Positions 23,524-35,432 of a stretch of DNA of 64,000 nt are shown here, piece after piece; the stretch's first letter is position 1; every line of letters starts with the position of its first letter. Below the pieces are notes generated by a model. That model had not been told where the DNA came from, did no database searches, and saw nothing but the letters and a program-made list of their open reading frames with translations. This DNA is from Flaveria trinervia (Eukaryota; Streptophyta; Magnoliopsida; Asterales; Asteraceae): positions 76,482,876 to 76,546,875 of the forward strand of contig CM046452.1 of the NCBI GenBank assembly GCA_025506515.1, in the 5' to 3' direction. A program made the translations under genes and the position numbers.

Positions 23524-25092
23524 TGTTATTCCTTAAACAGACGAGGATAATGCTGCCTCATTTCCTCCTCAGTCTCCCATGTAGACTCGGATCATTTCCT
23601 GTGCTTCCACTGTACATGCACAAGAGGAACCACTTTATTTCGCAACCTCTTTTCTTTACGGTCGACGATTGCCACTGGTTGCTCCACATAATTGAGCCTT
23701 TCATCTATTTCGATATCCTCCAGTGGAACAATCATGTCTTCATCAGCTATACACTTTCTCAGATGAGACACATGGAATGTCGGGTGAATCCACTTAACTC
23801 ATCCGGCAATTCTAGCCTATAGGCCACCTCTCCTACTCGAGCAATGATTCGGAAAGGGCCTATATATCTTGGGCTCAACTTGCCACGCTTTCTAAATCGG
23901 ATAATACCCTTCCAAGGTAAGACCTTCAACATGACCCGGTCACCCGCCTGGAACTCAATTGGTCTACGTCGTTTATCGGCATACGACTTCTGTCTATCTT
24001 TAGCTGCCTTCATGAAGGCTTTAATCTTTTCAAGCTTCTCTGTCGTAGCCTCGATTACCTCGACGCTTCCCAAATCTTTCTGACCAACGTCACCCCAACA
24101 AACGGGTGTTCTGCATCTCCTACTGTATAACATCTCGTATGGTGGCATGCCAATACTGGCATGATAGCTATTGTTGTACGATAATTCAGCTAACGGTAAG
24201 TGGTCGTCCCAACTTCCACCAAAATCGATTACACATGCCCGAAGCATGTCTTCCAATGTCTGAATGGTCCTTTCTGACTGACCATCAGTTTGAGGATGAT
24301 AAGCCGTGCTAATATGTAACCTCGTCCCCATGGTGTCATGGAATTTCTTCCAGAATTTAGACGTAAACCGGGTGTCACGATCAGACACAATGGACACCGG
24401 TACACCATGACGAGTTACAATCTCCTTGATGAACAGGTCAGCCAACCTCTCGGATGAATATGTCTCACGGATCGGTAGGAAGTGAGCACTCTTCGTCAGA
24501 CGGTCAACTATCACCCATATGGCATCATATCCTTTCGAGTACATGGCAACTTCGTTATGAAGTCCATGGTGATGTGCTCCCACTTCCATTCCGGTATATC
24601 CAAAGGTTGGATCTTCACATACGGCTTCTGATGTTCCGCCTTCACTTGCAAGCAAGTAAGGCACTTACTCACATACTCCGCCACGTCACGTTTCATACCC
24701 GGCCACCAATTATCTTTCTTCATGTCTTGATACATCTTTGTGGCACCAGGATGAATGGAGTATCGAGTCTTGTGAGCTGCATCCATAATCCTCACACGTA
24801 GATCCCCGAAACGAGGAATCCACACCCGTCCAAATCGAGTTTTAACACCAAGGGTGTTTTCAATCAATTCCCCAACCAATCCTCTCATTCTTTCAGAGTT
24901 TGGATGATCTTCTTTTAGCACCTCATCCTGAAACTCCTTGACTTGCTTCATTACATCAGAGGTCATGATTAGTTGGTATGCTTTCACCCGAATCAGCTCG
25001 GGCCTCTCCTTCCGGCTAAGAGCATCGGCCACCACGTTGGCTTTGCCCGGATGGTAATGGATCTCGCAATCATAATCCTTTATAAGCTCCAA
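23524..25092 (-). pseudogene. Gypsy element 1: integrase and chromodomain-like tail
   Basis: The HHCC zinc finger is HKTRYSIHPG with CLTCLQVKAEHQKP. The DDE core has MDFITKLP, SDRDTRFTSKFW and HPQTDGQSERT, and is split between two frames that change at about 24530-24560. The GPFRIIARVG...YRLELP module follows in the 24664-23759 ORF. After a frame change near 23770, sequence similar to VSHLRKC and then WETEEEM...YPRLF can be read to about 23524. That tail resembles the chromodomain-like end of Tekay elements. It is interrupted by at least one stop. Confidence 0.88.
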
Positions 25093-25464
25093 CCATCACC
25101 TCTGCCTCATGTTCAGATCTTTTTGCTTGAAGAAGTACTTCAAGCTCTTGTGGTCCGTGAAAATGGTGCACTTCGTTCCGTACAGATAGTGCCTTCAAAT
25201 CTTTAGTGAAAAGACCACGACCGCTAGCTCCAAGTCATGAGTAGGGTAGTTTCCCTCATGAACTTTCAACTGTCGGGATGCATAGGCTATAACCTTCCCT
25301 CTCTGCATTAATACACACCCCAACCCCGAGTAGGAAGCATCTGAGTATACTACCAAATCCTCGCTTCCTTCGGGTAACGACAAGACAGGAGCTTGAGTCA
25401 ACCTTACCTTTAACTCCTCGAACGCCTGTTCTTGATCTTGTCCCCACGTAAACTTTACATCCTT
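25093..25464 (-). pseudogene. Gypsy element 1: RNase H
   Basis: VVYSDASYSGLGCVLMQRG and YASRQLKVHEGNYPTHDLEL (25195-25401) are the RNase H signatures. The segment ends at a stop near 25195, and later parts (TDHKSLKY-like, near 25130-25165) lie in another frame. Confidence 0.85.
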
Positions 25465-26204
25465 TCAGGTCAACTGGGTCAGTGGAGAAGCGATCTTGGA
25501 GAAGTCCTGAATGAACCTTCGATAATAACCCGCCAACCCCAAGAAACTACGAATCTCGGATGGCATCCTTGGAGACTTCCATTGCATCACAGCCTCCACC
25601 TTAGCAAGGTCTACCATAATCCCTTCTGGGTTTATCACGTGACCCAAGAATTGAACTTCGCGTAACCAGAACACGCATTTGGAGAATTTGGCATGCAACT
25701 TCTCCCTTCTTAAGGTCTCTAACACCTCCTGAATGTGATTGGCATGCTCCTCCTTACTCCTTGAATAAATCAGGATATCATCAATAAACACAATCACTGA
25801 TTTATCTAACATTGGCCAACACACTCGATTCATCAAATCCATAAAAGCAGTTGGCGCATTGGTCAGACCAAATGACATAACAAGGAATTCATAGTGACCG
25901 TAGCGCGTGCGAAAAGCTGTTTTAGGGATATCCTGCTCCTTCACCTTCAGCTGATGGTAACCAGATCGAAGATCTATTCTTGAAAACCAACTGGCACCTT
26001 GAAGCTGATCAAACAAATCATCTATCCTTGGTAGAGGGTATCGGTTCTTCACCGTTAACTTGTTCAGCTCTCGGTAGTCAATACACAACCTCATACTACC
26101 GTCTTTCTTCTTTACAAATAGGACGGAGCACCCCAGGGAGAGATACTCGGTCGAATGAACCCCTTATCGAGCAGCTCTTGCAACTGCTCCATCAATTCTT
26201 TCAT
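25465..26204 (-). pseudogene. Gypsy element 1: reverse transcriptase
   Basis: The frame reopens after the stop at 26204 with MKELMEQLQELLDKGFIRPS and shifts near 26110. It then reads YRELNKLTVKNRYPLPRID, FRTRYGHYEFLVMSFGLTNAP and FIDDILIYS (about 25770-25795), the gypsy form of the catalytic box. SFLGLAGYYRRFI follows. A stop lies at 25465. Confidence 0.92.
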
Positions 26205-27398
26205 TTATGTGGGAGCTAATCGATACGGTGCTTTGGCAACGGGTTGAGCACCGGGTATCAAGTCAATTTGGAACTCACTCTCGCGATCCGGTGGCACGCC
26301 AGGTAAGTCTTCCGGGAACACGTCCAAAAAGTCACGCACAACTGGTACATCAGACAGTCGCGGTGTTGGCGCGTCCACATCCTTTACGTAGGCCAAGTAG
26401 GCACTACATCCACGCCTCATGCACTTTCCCGCCACCGCCATCGAAATCACTTTCGGGATCGTCGCGACGCGATCTCCATAAATCGTAACCAAACTCCCAT
26501 CGGACGCAACTAATCGAATCATCTTCTTGCGACACACGATGTTTGCTTCATAGTTTGCTAACCAGTCCATCCCTAGTACTACATCAAATCCACCTAGGGG
26601 TATCACATGTAAACTAGCAGCAAACCTATGACCTTCTAGTTCTATGGCACAGTCCTCTATCACATCAGTAATTCTAGTGGACTTACCAATAGCATTTTCT
26701 ACGTCAAATGGTGCACTGACCTTTCTACTGACAACAGGCAACTTAGCGTAGAAAGTAGTAGAAATAAAACTCCTACTAGCACCAGAATCAAACAATACAG
26801 AGGAATAAGTTTGGTTTACTAGAAACATACCTGACACAACATCGGGATCAGCTTTGGCTTCCTCTCGGGTCATGGTATAAGCTCTAGCACCTGCCTTCTG
26901 TCCTCCTTCCTCTAGCTTCTTCTTCTCTGCCCCAGAGCTCTCTGCCCTCGGCTTCTTACAGTCTCTAGTGATATGGCCAGGCTGACCACACCTGAAGCAT
27001 ATGTTCATCCCTATTCTGCACTCACCAGTATGCTCTCTCCCACATTTGTCACACCTCCTCAGCCTTGGTCCAGATGTGACCACACGTCGATCACCCACCT
27101 TTGCCACCTTCTTGTTTGGAGCGGTTCTACCACGTCCAAACCGTTTCCCATTCCAGTTCCGACTACCACCATCCTTCCTATCCACCTCAGTCACCACCAC
27201 CTCTCGCTCATCATATAATCTGCCAGCCAAGTCAACTGTCGACCTGAACGTGCTCGGCCGGGCGGCAATCATATGCCTACGAATATCCGCCGGCAGCCCC
27301 TGGATGTATCTTTTAATCTTTCGTGACAATGGTGTCACTTGATTGGGCACCAGCCGCGCCATTTCATTAAATTTGGTGGTGTACTGCTGGTGTGTCAT
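26205..27398 (-). pseudogene. Gypsy element 1: gag C-terminus, zinc knuckle and protease
   Basis: It continues the gag core (YTTKFNEMARLVP, IQGLPADIRRHM). Next come a cysteine pair region (CDKCGREHTGEC), a CCHC knuckle (CFRCGQPGHITRDC) and the aspartic protease active site VLFDSGASRSFI, followed by LDVVLGMDWL-type sequence (FDVVLGMDWLANYEA). It ends at a premature TAA near 26205, within the link to RT. Here gag and protease lie in one frame with no sign of the intron inferred in gypsy element 2. Confidence 0.88.
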
Positions 27399-28087
27399 CG
27401 TTCCGCCTCCAGCTGCAGGAAGTCTCTTTCTACCTTGTCCATCTCTCTGTGAGGACAGAATTCCTCGATCACTAGCTTCTTCAGTTCAGGCCATCTCATT
27501 CTTCCAATGGCCCTGCTACCCTCGGCTCGGACAATGTTGTCCCACCAACACAAAGCCGAGTCCACAAAGGAGTGGGTAGCGAACTTCACCTTTTGGTCCT
27601 CACAGCACTCACTGATATCGAGGACAGCCTCCATCTCCCTCACCCATCGGTGAGCAGCTGCAGCAGTGTCATTCCCATCAAAGGCAGGGGGCTTGCATCT
27701 CATAAATGCCCCATAGTTGCAGCTTCGAGTCGCCTCCGGCGTAGGCTCTTCTTCCTCATACTCATCATCGGACGGAACCGTCTCAGTCTCGGGTTGTCTT
27801 CTTTTGCCCGTAGGTTCGCCCCTTTCCTTTCTCTCTCCTTCTCTAACTGCCTTGATCACTTCGGTCACTACAGATGGTAGAATCGTCTGCATGACCTGGT
27901 GAACCTCTTCCACCACAGCCTCTTTTACTGAGGCTCTCAGATTGGCGCTCTCGTCGCCACCCTCCGGATGAGGGGTCTCTGGTTCTTCATGAACCACTTT
28001 CTCTACTCTGGGTATCCCTCTCTTAGGTCGCGGAGCAGCACCATGACCTCCACCACGAGAGGCCTTTGAAGATCTACCTCCAGCCAT
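27395..28087 (-). pseudogene. Gypsy element 1: gag N-terminal part
   Basis: It starts MAGGRSSKASRGGGHG, a basic G/R-rich N-terminus. An acidic region follows, then the retrotransposon-gag core (FDGNDTAAAAHRWVREMEA, LCWWDNIV, FCPHREMDKVERDFLQLEA). The ORF ends in a stop at the gag core because of an apparent 1-bp deletion near 27400. The rest of gag continues in the overlapping frame from 27398. The product would be the capsid. Confidence 0.88.
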
Positions 28088-28439
28088 CCTCTATAAACAC
28101 ACTAAGATTCAAACACTAACACGGTCATTCAAGATAATACTCAGTTTATGTCAAGTATAGTAAGTCCCCAATTACAGTGGCCAGTTGTGATTAGCCACTT
28201 ACTTTACTCTTCATACCCCAAGCATCTCCTATCCTGACTTAATCAGTATCTAAATCAACTAAGAGCACATAATCAAATAGCATGCGCAAGTAATACCGGT
28301 TAACTTTAAGAAAATACATACATGATGGCATGTAGCTACTCGGGCTGACATCCCTCCATTTGTCCCATTTTCAGTTTAAGTTTAGGTTTTAAAAGTTTAT
28401 TTAACCCAATTCTCTTAAACTTTGGCTCTGATACCAACT

Positions 28440-30609
28440 TGTAAGGCCCCGATCCCGGAAACCTCACAGTTGGTCATCCATAGCAATTAAAACATTAATC
28501 ATTACAAATAAACGAGCTTGTGCAGTGGAATATGTTTATCAAAAGCCATTCATTCCATTTAAACCCCTGTTGTTGAGCAATACATCATCGTTTAACTGAT
28601 TACAAAAGAATTGTTTATATGCATTACAAAACAACAACAACATAGAATACGAATGGATGTCAGTCTTTCCCTTGCCGAGTAGCTTCACTCTCGTAGCTTC
28701 ACTCTCGTGCCATCCTCAGCAATGATTACCTGCCAACTGAAAATGTATAAAAGTCAGCGTTGCTGAGTGAGCTCTAGTTTTTAAAGTAATAAAATAATTT
28801 CTATATGTTGTATAAGAAAATACTCTTTTCTGTAAAATACAACTCTGTACTGTATATGCGAGCACGCATCAACTATATGAACAAATAATGTTCGATCTCT
28901 GTACTGTATGCCTTGTCTGTAAACTTTAGCTATATGTTTCACTTTCTGTATGGACCAAGGAGCAGTACCCCAATTATATGCATGATGGAAAACGGGTGAT
29001 GGGACATCTATATCCCTCGAAAGGGTCAACTGTATCCCTCGAAAGGGTCAACTGTATCCCTCGAAAGGGTCAACTATATCCCTAATAAAGGGTAAATGTA
29101 TCCCCCGAAAGGGTCAACTATATCCCCCGAAAGGGTAACTGTATCCCCCGAAAGGGTCTGTGTACTATGTATAAGGCTGACCCAATCACCCAGGACACGC
29201 TACAGAGGTCCTGCCAATCTCAATTGATTGACCCTGTGTGCATAAAAGGGTAGCTAACCCGCAGCACAGTTGAGCTAACGACAACACGGTCGTGTCCCTC
29301 CTGTAAGCTTGCAAGACTTGTTAACATTTTATTAATGTTCATCTTCTTTCTTTATTTCTCTTTCACTTTATTATTACGAAATACTTTACGTTACGATAAT
29401 AACATACCACGTAAAGTCACATACTATGGGTAATAATAATAATAATAGCAATAACCATAATAAGGAACAATCATAATCAATCATATCATTCATGAAACAA
29501 CATCATTAATAAGCCCTTAGTCAACCTTGGTCAAATCCCTAAAGCACAGACTCCCAAAAAATTCTGTAAAAATTTCTAAGTCTTAGGCGCATGGGAACTA
29601 TTTGGGCACATAGGAACTATTTGGGCGCATGAGCCCTATTTGGGCGTTTCATCACTATTTAGGCGCATCAGCCTAAAACATTTTCACTTTAGGCGCATGA
29701 ACTCATTCAGGCGCATGGGCACTATTGGTGCGTATGAACACTTAGGCGCATGGGCCACTTGGGCGCATGGGCACTATTGGGGCGCATGGCCCTACACTTA
29801 GTCGTCCGACTATTATTTTCTAGGTGCATGGACAACTGTTCAGGCACATGGGCTATACTTTATCATTTCTAAGGTAATCTTAGGCGCATGGAATATTGTT
29901 TGGGCGCATGGATCACACTTAGTTCTTACTATAGCATTTTCAGGCGCATGAACCTTATTTAGGCACATGAACCTTCTGTACTATATGTTTCCAGTATGTT
30001 TTCAACCCAAATCATCGAATCTGTCTGTTCTAAGCTTAATGTGACTATTCTAGCATGAATAACCTATAAGCATACAAGAATCACATTCATTCATGCACAA
30101 TGCACACGGGTAAACATACATGAACTTTATAAAACCATTTTAATACATTTTCAGCCCCAAGGATCATTTAAAACAAGTGAAACTGGGGTCTAGAACTCAC
30201 TTGATGCAACTTGGGTGTTTCTTCCTTTGAACCCGCTTGCAAAGAGTTTCAAAACACCTAAAATCAACACCATACGCACACACCCGAACACAACACAAGC
30301 ACATAAGCACAAGAGCACATAACCGGATAAAACCCGTCATAAACACATAAAAACCGCGAATTCTTACCTTGAATTCGCCCACTCCTTTTTCTTGTTCTGA
30401 AAACCGAGAGTTCTCTGCTCTCTCTCTTTCTTTCTAAAAAAACGAAGAAGATGGTGATGTGAAAAGAGGGTGGGCGGCCATGCCCACCTTTTACACCAAC
30501 TTTCAAAGATATTTGTCCTTTGGACAATTTTAGTCCCTCCACTTGGACATTATTACTTTTTTTTCTTTTTTTTTCTTTATATCTTGCCTTTTAAGATAAC
30601 CGGGTGTTA
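28440..30609 (-). repeat. 5' LTR (sense) of gypsy element 1, with internal tandem repeats
   Basis: About 2.17 kb and the partner of 21371-23486. The 21-22-bp array is longer here (about seven units, 29007-29158), including one copy with a different core. The GGCGCATGG series occupies 29584-29975. The pair differ by many scattered substitutions, indels and array length. The right end is eroded. Confidence 0.88.
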
Positions 30610-31721
30610 TCAAAGTTTTTACAAAACTTATAAATTTATATAAGTTTATAAGTTGTAATGAGAACTAGAGATTTAATTTTAATGAATAAATAAATTATTT
30701 CTTTTTATTTATAAACTCTTTAAAGTTTTAATAGAGAATAATTTAGTTATAATTGGTTTAATAAGTTGGGGTCAAATTTGTGAATGTTGAAACTTAATAG
30801 TTTGGGCATAGAATAAATAACTATTGAAATCATACGGACCAAATGTGTAACTTCTTTTAAAAACTCCAACCACCCAAACCCACCGTCGACCTCCCTTCCA
30901 TGTCTCCAGCCAAACCTCTCCGGTGAGCTCCGGCGAGCCAAAACAAACATTATCAGCCATTTAAAACCCAATTTAAGCCATACGAACCGTGTTCTTGACA
31001 ATTTCGAACCCATTCATTATTTCAATTGAATGTCCATGTCGTAATGTAAATTTAATTGAAACCGAATATTTTCAATCAACCATGAGCGGTTTCAACTTGA
31101 TCCTTGATTGAATTGCTGGATTAATCATTTGGAACTACAAACTGCACCTAATTGCAATTTAAAGCTAGTTAATTCACACAAATCAAAACCGAAAAATACG
31201 ATTCAAACCACTAAACCATTTGGCATGAAACACTTGCAATCGGAAATACATAATCATATTAGAACCTTAGAATCGATTCCTTTGTACCAAATCCAACTTC
31301 AATCTTAACAATAGAACACAAATATATCGTGTTCGATCATTATCTTTTTCATCACCTGCAACCTAGTCGAACTACATCTTCTGAGCATCATAGATCACAA
31401 CTGATTGAGGGTTTTCGATTATCATAACCCTTAGAAGCTTCACACAAGACTAATCTGATTAACTACAATGTTTGCATCTCGAATCATACTTAACTGTGGT
31501 CGCGACTGTTTCTTCAACTTGTAACATCAATTCGATCACCAATCTGGTAATTTCACACACCCAAACATTCGGTTTCATCTAGGGAGCAAAAGCCATATGG
31601 TTGATTTCATTGACAACATCAATTAGAGGTTCAATTTTGGTTCGAATTAATCTAGGGTTCGTGCGATTTGGGGGTTGTTTTGTAATACTGCTTTTAACAA
31701 ATAAGGGCCGAGATATGCCAT

Positions 31722-31796
31722 GGCTGCGGCCTAGTTTACTGGTCACTCACTCACATCTTAACCTTGAGGTCCCGGGTTCGAACCCGGGCACCTTCA
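31722..31796 (+). other. tRNA-like module in solo LTR
   Basis: GGTCCCGGGTTCGAACCCGGG near 31770-31790 is a perfect T-arm-like stem-loop containing a B-box. A degenerate A-box-like GGCCTAGTTTACTGG lies about 50 bp upstream. No intact anticodon arm can be drawn, so it is not a functional tRNA gene. Confidence 0.6.
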
Positions 31797-33435
31797 AATA
31801 TTATTTTTAAGGCTTTTTAGCCCTTAAATTAATTGTAGAAAATTTTTAATAACTATATAAATGGATATTTGTAAACTTTTAATATTTTTAAAGTCATCAA
31901 ATCATTTTGTAATTTTTCCAAATTTAAATAACTAAATATTCTTTTTAATAAAATATTTTAACAAATGTTATTCTTGGTTATTTTTATGGATTTTAAATAG
32001 TAATTAATAATTATTGGTCCAAACGTTCCTTTAAATATTCATCGTTTAAATCACGTTATTTCAAATGGAGATTTTTTTGAAACATTATCAATCAATATGT
32101 TAAATAAATAATTATTTAAATAATTATTTAAATCATCATTTAAATAATTAGTTATTCATATTTTCATTTAATCATGTTATATATAATTAGTTAATAAAGT
32201 TATCCCTTAATATTTTGTTTAAGTTCTTGAAACTTATAAAACAATACAACTTTCTATTATGCTTTATTCTTAAAGTTTTGTATTATAAGATCTTTATAAT
32301 GAATCATTTAAAAGTTCAAAACTCTACAAAATAATTCTAAATAATTTTAAAGTCATTTAATAAGTATTTAATTAATCACCTTATCAAGATTTAAATAATT
32401 ATTAAATTAATTATTTCTTTTCGTATATTATACTTAATTTCTATTAAATCAATAAATTAAATTGTTGAATCATTTTTTAATTATTCTCGGTCTTAATTGA
32501 TTTATATTATCTTTATTAAATCAAAACATAAACGATTTATTATTTTACTTAATTATTTAAACCCCCAAATTCCAATTGAAACCCTAGTTCACGTCTAATT
32601 GTTAATCTTATTATTGAAATTAATCTTGAAATTAATACGTTTAGGTAACTTGTAAAAGAAATCGTTGGAGCCTCGTCTAAATTCTTATCATCATCTTATA
32701 GATACCATGTGAGTTCTCCATGCCCTCTTTTTACTTTATTTCACATCTTTTGGGTTGAAACATGTTAATCTTATAAACTTACACTTGTAAACATCTTGAT
32801 ACTTGTAAATGCACATACAATTCATCTTTACTTTTTATCATGGTTATTGATATTATTATGAGTGTTATATGAGATACATTATACATTGACAATCATTAAC
32901 TATTGCTAGCCTGGCGACTTCTTAGATCTTTGGGCTTGACAAGCCTATTTGGTGCTAAAGCCGATGTATTGCCGGCTCCTAATGACGTATGACTTGTTCA
33001 TCATGGGAACCAAGTACACTTAGCCAATTATATAAACTTGTAATCAAGTCGAGGTTTGGTTGTAGCTATATGTGTTCTATAAACTTGCTAACTCATAACC
33101 TATGACATGAATTGCTACTTGTAAATCTTTTTATATATGTATGTTTAACCCATAGGAACTCACCAACTTTCAAAGTTGACCCTTTATTTTTAACATGTTT
33201 CAGGTTTGATACTTGAGGATCCGTTCGTGCTCATATAAGACTTGGACCTAGTTTAACTAAAAAAATTATTTCTTTGTTTGAAACTTTTGTATTGCATGGA
33301 CTTTATTGTCTTGTAATATTCAATGAATAATGATGTTTAATAATATTTCAACTTATTTAGTTCCATGTGCTATGACAATCGTTTCACAATCGTCTGCCTC
33401 GATGATTCTGCTGTCGGTCGGGGTGTGACATGTTT

Positions 33436-34172
33436 CTTACAAGTAATAAGCATTCGAAGATCATCTACGGATGAACAGTCAACTGAAGTTCAAGAGAATC
33501 AGAGAGTTCAAGTGAAGACTCCTGCGGATGAGAAAAACACCTTCGAAAGACAGAGTACCTTCGGAAGAACAAACCCCTACGGAAGTCTATGCAGCTGCGG
33601 AGTCTAAACACTTGTATCTAAATAATACAAGTATTACAAGTCAACAAGACAGCTATGCGAATCCCAAGAGATCCGGTGTTTCCTTAACAGATACACACAT
33701 GCCTATAAATTTGGATCCTAGGTTTCACATCAAGAGGACGGCTAGACGACACACGAACACAAACCACCAAGCATCAATACGGAAAACCCAAACATCACAT
33801 CAAATCACACAAACATAAACCTTAGCAGTCGTCACATAAACATCAATGCATTCAAAGCAGTTATTATTCATTCATTGTTTATTCATCTATGATCATTAAA
33901 ATGTTTTAATGAAATAAATTAGAATTAAATATTTTTGTTTGATTATTAATTGTGTTCTTCTTATTGTGTTCGCCTTAATTATTAATCACTATTGTTGATA
34001 TTGAATTTATTAAAAACAATTAAATAAAGTTAATTTTGATTCCGCAAACATTTACTTGACTCTAGATTAACACTAATAATTCCTAATTGCGATCCTTGGA
34101 TTCACAAGACTTTATTTTTATATGTCGTATAATAGGGGCTCATTGTTTGTTCTCGTTTCAGGTCCAGAGTCT
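33436..34172 (+). repeat. Outer copia 3' LTR, second fragment, and flank
   Basis: Resuming after the solo LTR, this begins with CTTACAAGTAATAAGC and again contains CTACGGATGAAC and related words (33469-33590). The rest is AT-rich. A CA-ended GGATTCACA near 34102-34110 may be the LTR end, but this cannot be confirmed. 34111-34172 is unassigned flank. The ORFs at 33365-33818 are not recognisable as genes. Confidence 0.5.
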
Positions 34173-34177
34173 GTTGA

Positions 34178-35383
34178 TGTCACACCCCAACCTTGACGGC
34201 GGAAACGTCGAGGAGTGAGAGTTAAGATCGTTCATAGCCACATAACGCTATAAAGAAAAGCAAATAAAGTTTTAACATAAGTTTTAAATTGTCACATTAC
34301 AATCAATAGTTTCAAAGGAAAAATAAGCATAACATAGAATGCAGTTTATCATTCAATCTAATTTATTATTCTAGGTCCCTTCCTAGATGTGCAAGCTTCA
34401 AAGTGTAGATAATCAAACTTGGGCATTACCTGAAACATGTTAAAAATAAAAGATCAACACTAATGTTGGTGAGCATTCCATAGTTTTATACATAAGTATA
34501 TATAAAAGATGGCAATTTCAAGTCATAATTAGTGATATAGTGATTAGGGATGCTATGGACAATGCAACAATCAAACCTTGACAATGTTTTACAAGTCTCA
34601 AACGTTAAAAGTATATATATACGATCAGCTAAGTGTAATTGGATCAACCAAGCAGGCTTGTCTTACCCATAGATCTATGACTTCACTGGGCTAGCAATAG
34701 TTAATGATTGTACATATAACGCCATAACATGGTAACCACACAAGTTCAACTAACCACAACTTAACATGATGCATGCCATAAAGTTTACAAGTCTCAAATA
34801 AGTTTACAAGTGCAAGTATAAATTAACATGTTTCACCCCAAAGTGTGAAAGTATAAAAAAGGGGGTATGGAATACACTTGGTATAAATATATAATTGACG
34901 ATTAATAAGAAAATAATACGCGACGTTCCAACGTAGTTCTTCACAAGATACCTAAGTATACATATTTACAAGGTTTAGTTTTAAAACTAATTTGAAAGAA
35001 TTAACTAGAATTAAGTTTTGGATGAAACGTGGTAATTAGAGATTTTTATTAATTACATTAAGTGCTAAAAGAAAAGAAGTATACAAGTTAAACATTTTAG
35101 TATAAAAAGATGTGAGGAAAATATTTGAGATAAACATAGTTATAAGATTCGATACCCTTTTTAACATTTGAAATAATCCTCATTTTACACAATAATATAT
35201 GCTTATAATTTAAAAAGATCAAGATTTTATGAATTACAACCATATTTAAAGTCTATTTTATAAGAAAAATAATTTAAATATATCATTTTGAATAACTAAA
35301 TGAGTTGGTAAGTTTAAACATTATATTGAATCTATCTAAATATATATATTATTTGAATTCCATAAGATTAAACCTAGATTAAC

Positions 35384-35432
<49 letters not shown>

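Larger units (their letters stand above)
21371..30609 (-). mobile_element. Degenerate Tekay-type Ty3/gypsy retrotransposon (minus strand)
   Basis: LTRs lie at 21371-23486 (3' in sense) and 28440-30609 (5' in sense), with gag-pol on the minus strand between them. On the minus strand the PBS TGGTATCAGAGCC lies next to the 5' LTR (about 28423-28437) and the purine run AAGGGGGGTGGACT (about 23487-23500) next to the 3' LTR. The order protease, RT, RNase H, integrase plus a chromodomain-like tail is that of Ty3/gypsy chromoviruses. The right end reads GGGTGTTATC instead of GGGTGTTACA plus a TSD; a small deletion there would explain why no full TSD is seen (left flank ATATC, right flank only ATC). 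LTR divergence is clearly greater than in the 34-45 kb element. Confidence 0.9.
21091..33430 (+). mobile_element. Tekay-like solo LTR, plus orientation, split by a gypsy element
   Basis: The parts are 21091-21370 and 30610-33430, about 3.1 kb in all. The ends are TGTAACATCC and GGGTGTGACA, and the TSD is TGTTT (21086-21090 and 33431-33435). The ends and internal landmarks (a tRNA-like T-arm followed by AAGGCTTTTTAGCC near 31770-31820) match the LTR of the 34178-44901 element read on its sense strand, so it is a diverged relative. No internal domain or second LTR of this family is present, which fits LTR-LTR recombination. The interior is AT-rich with no coding signal. Confidence 0.8.
1..34110 (+). 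mobile_element. Outer SIRE-like Ty1/copia retrotransposon, 5' part outside the window, heavily nested
   Basis: The pieces are collinear on the plus strand. Integrase C-terminus, RT and RNase H occupy 2-2364, a spacer 2365-17371 (minus insertions), a 3' ORF 17372-20840, a polypurine tract 20839-20847 and a 3' LTR from 20850. The element is interrupted by a TRIM (2844-3490), a second copia element (4177-16557) and a solo LTR carrying a gypsy element (21091-33430). The motif CTACGGATGAAC occurs both in the integrase-RT linker (about 507-518) and in the LTR (about 21054 and 33471), which supports one element. The LTR end near 34110 is a guess, because the 5' LTR is not in the window and no TSD can be checked. 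Confidence 0.75.

Noticed and set aside
30747..31308. ORFs at 30747-31013 and 31108-31308
   Set aside because: They lie within the solo LTR, lack coding features and do not match retrotransposon proteins.
31722..31796. Functional tRNA gene
   Set aside because: Only the T-arm and a weak A-box are credible. No proper anticodon arm or seven-base acceptor stem can be drawn.
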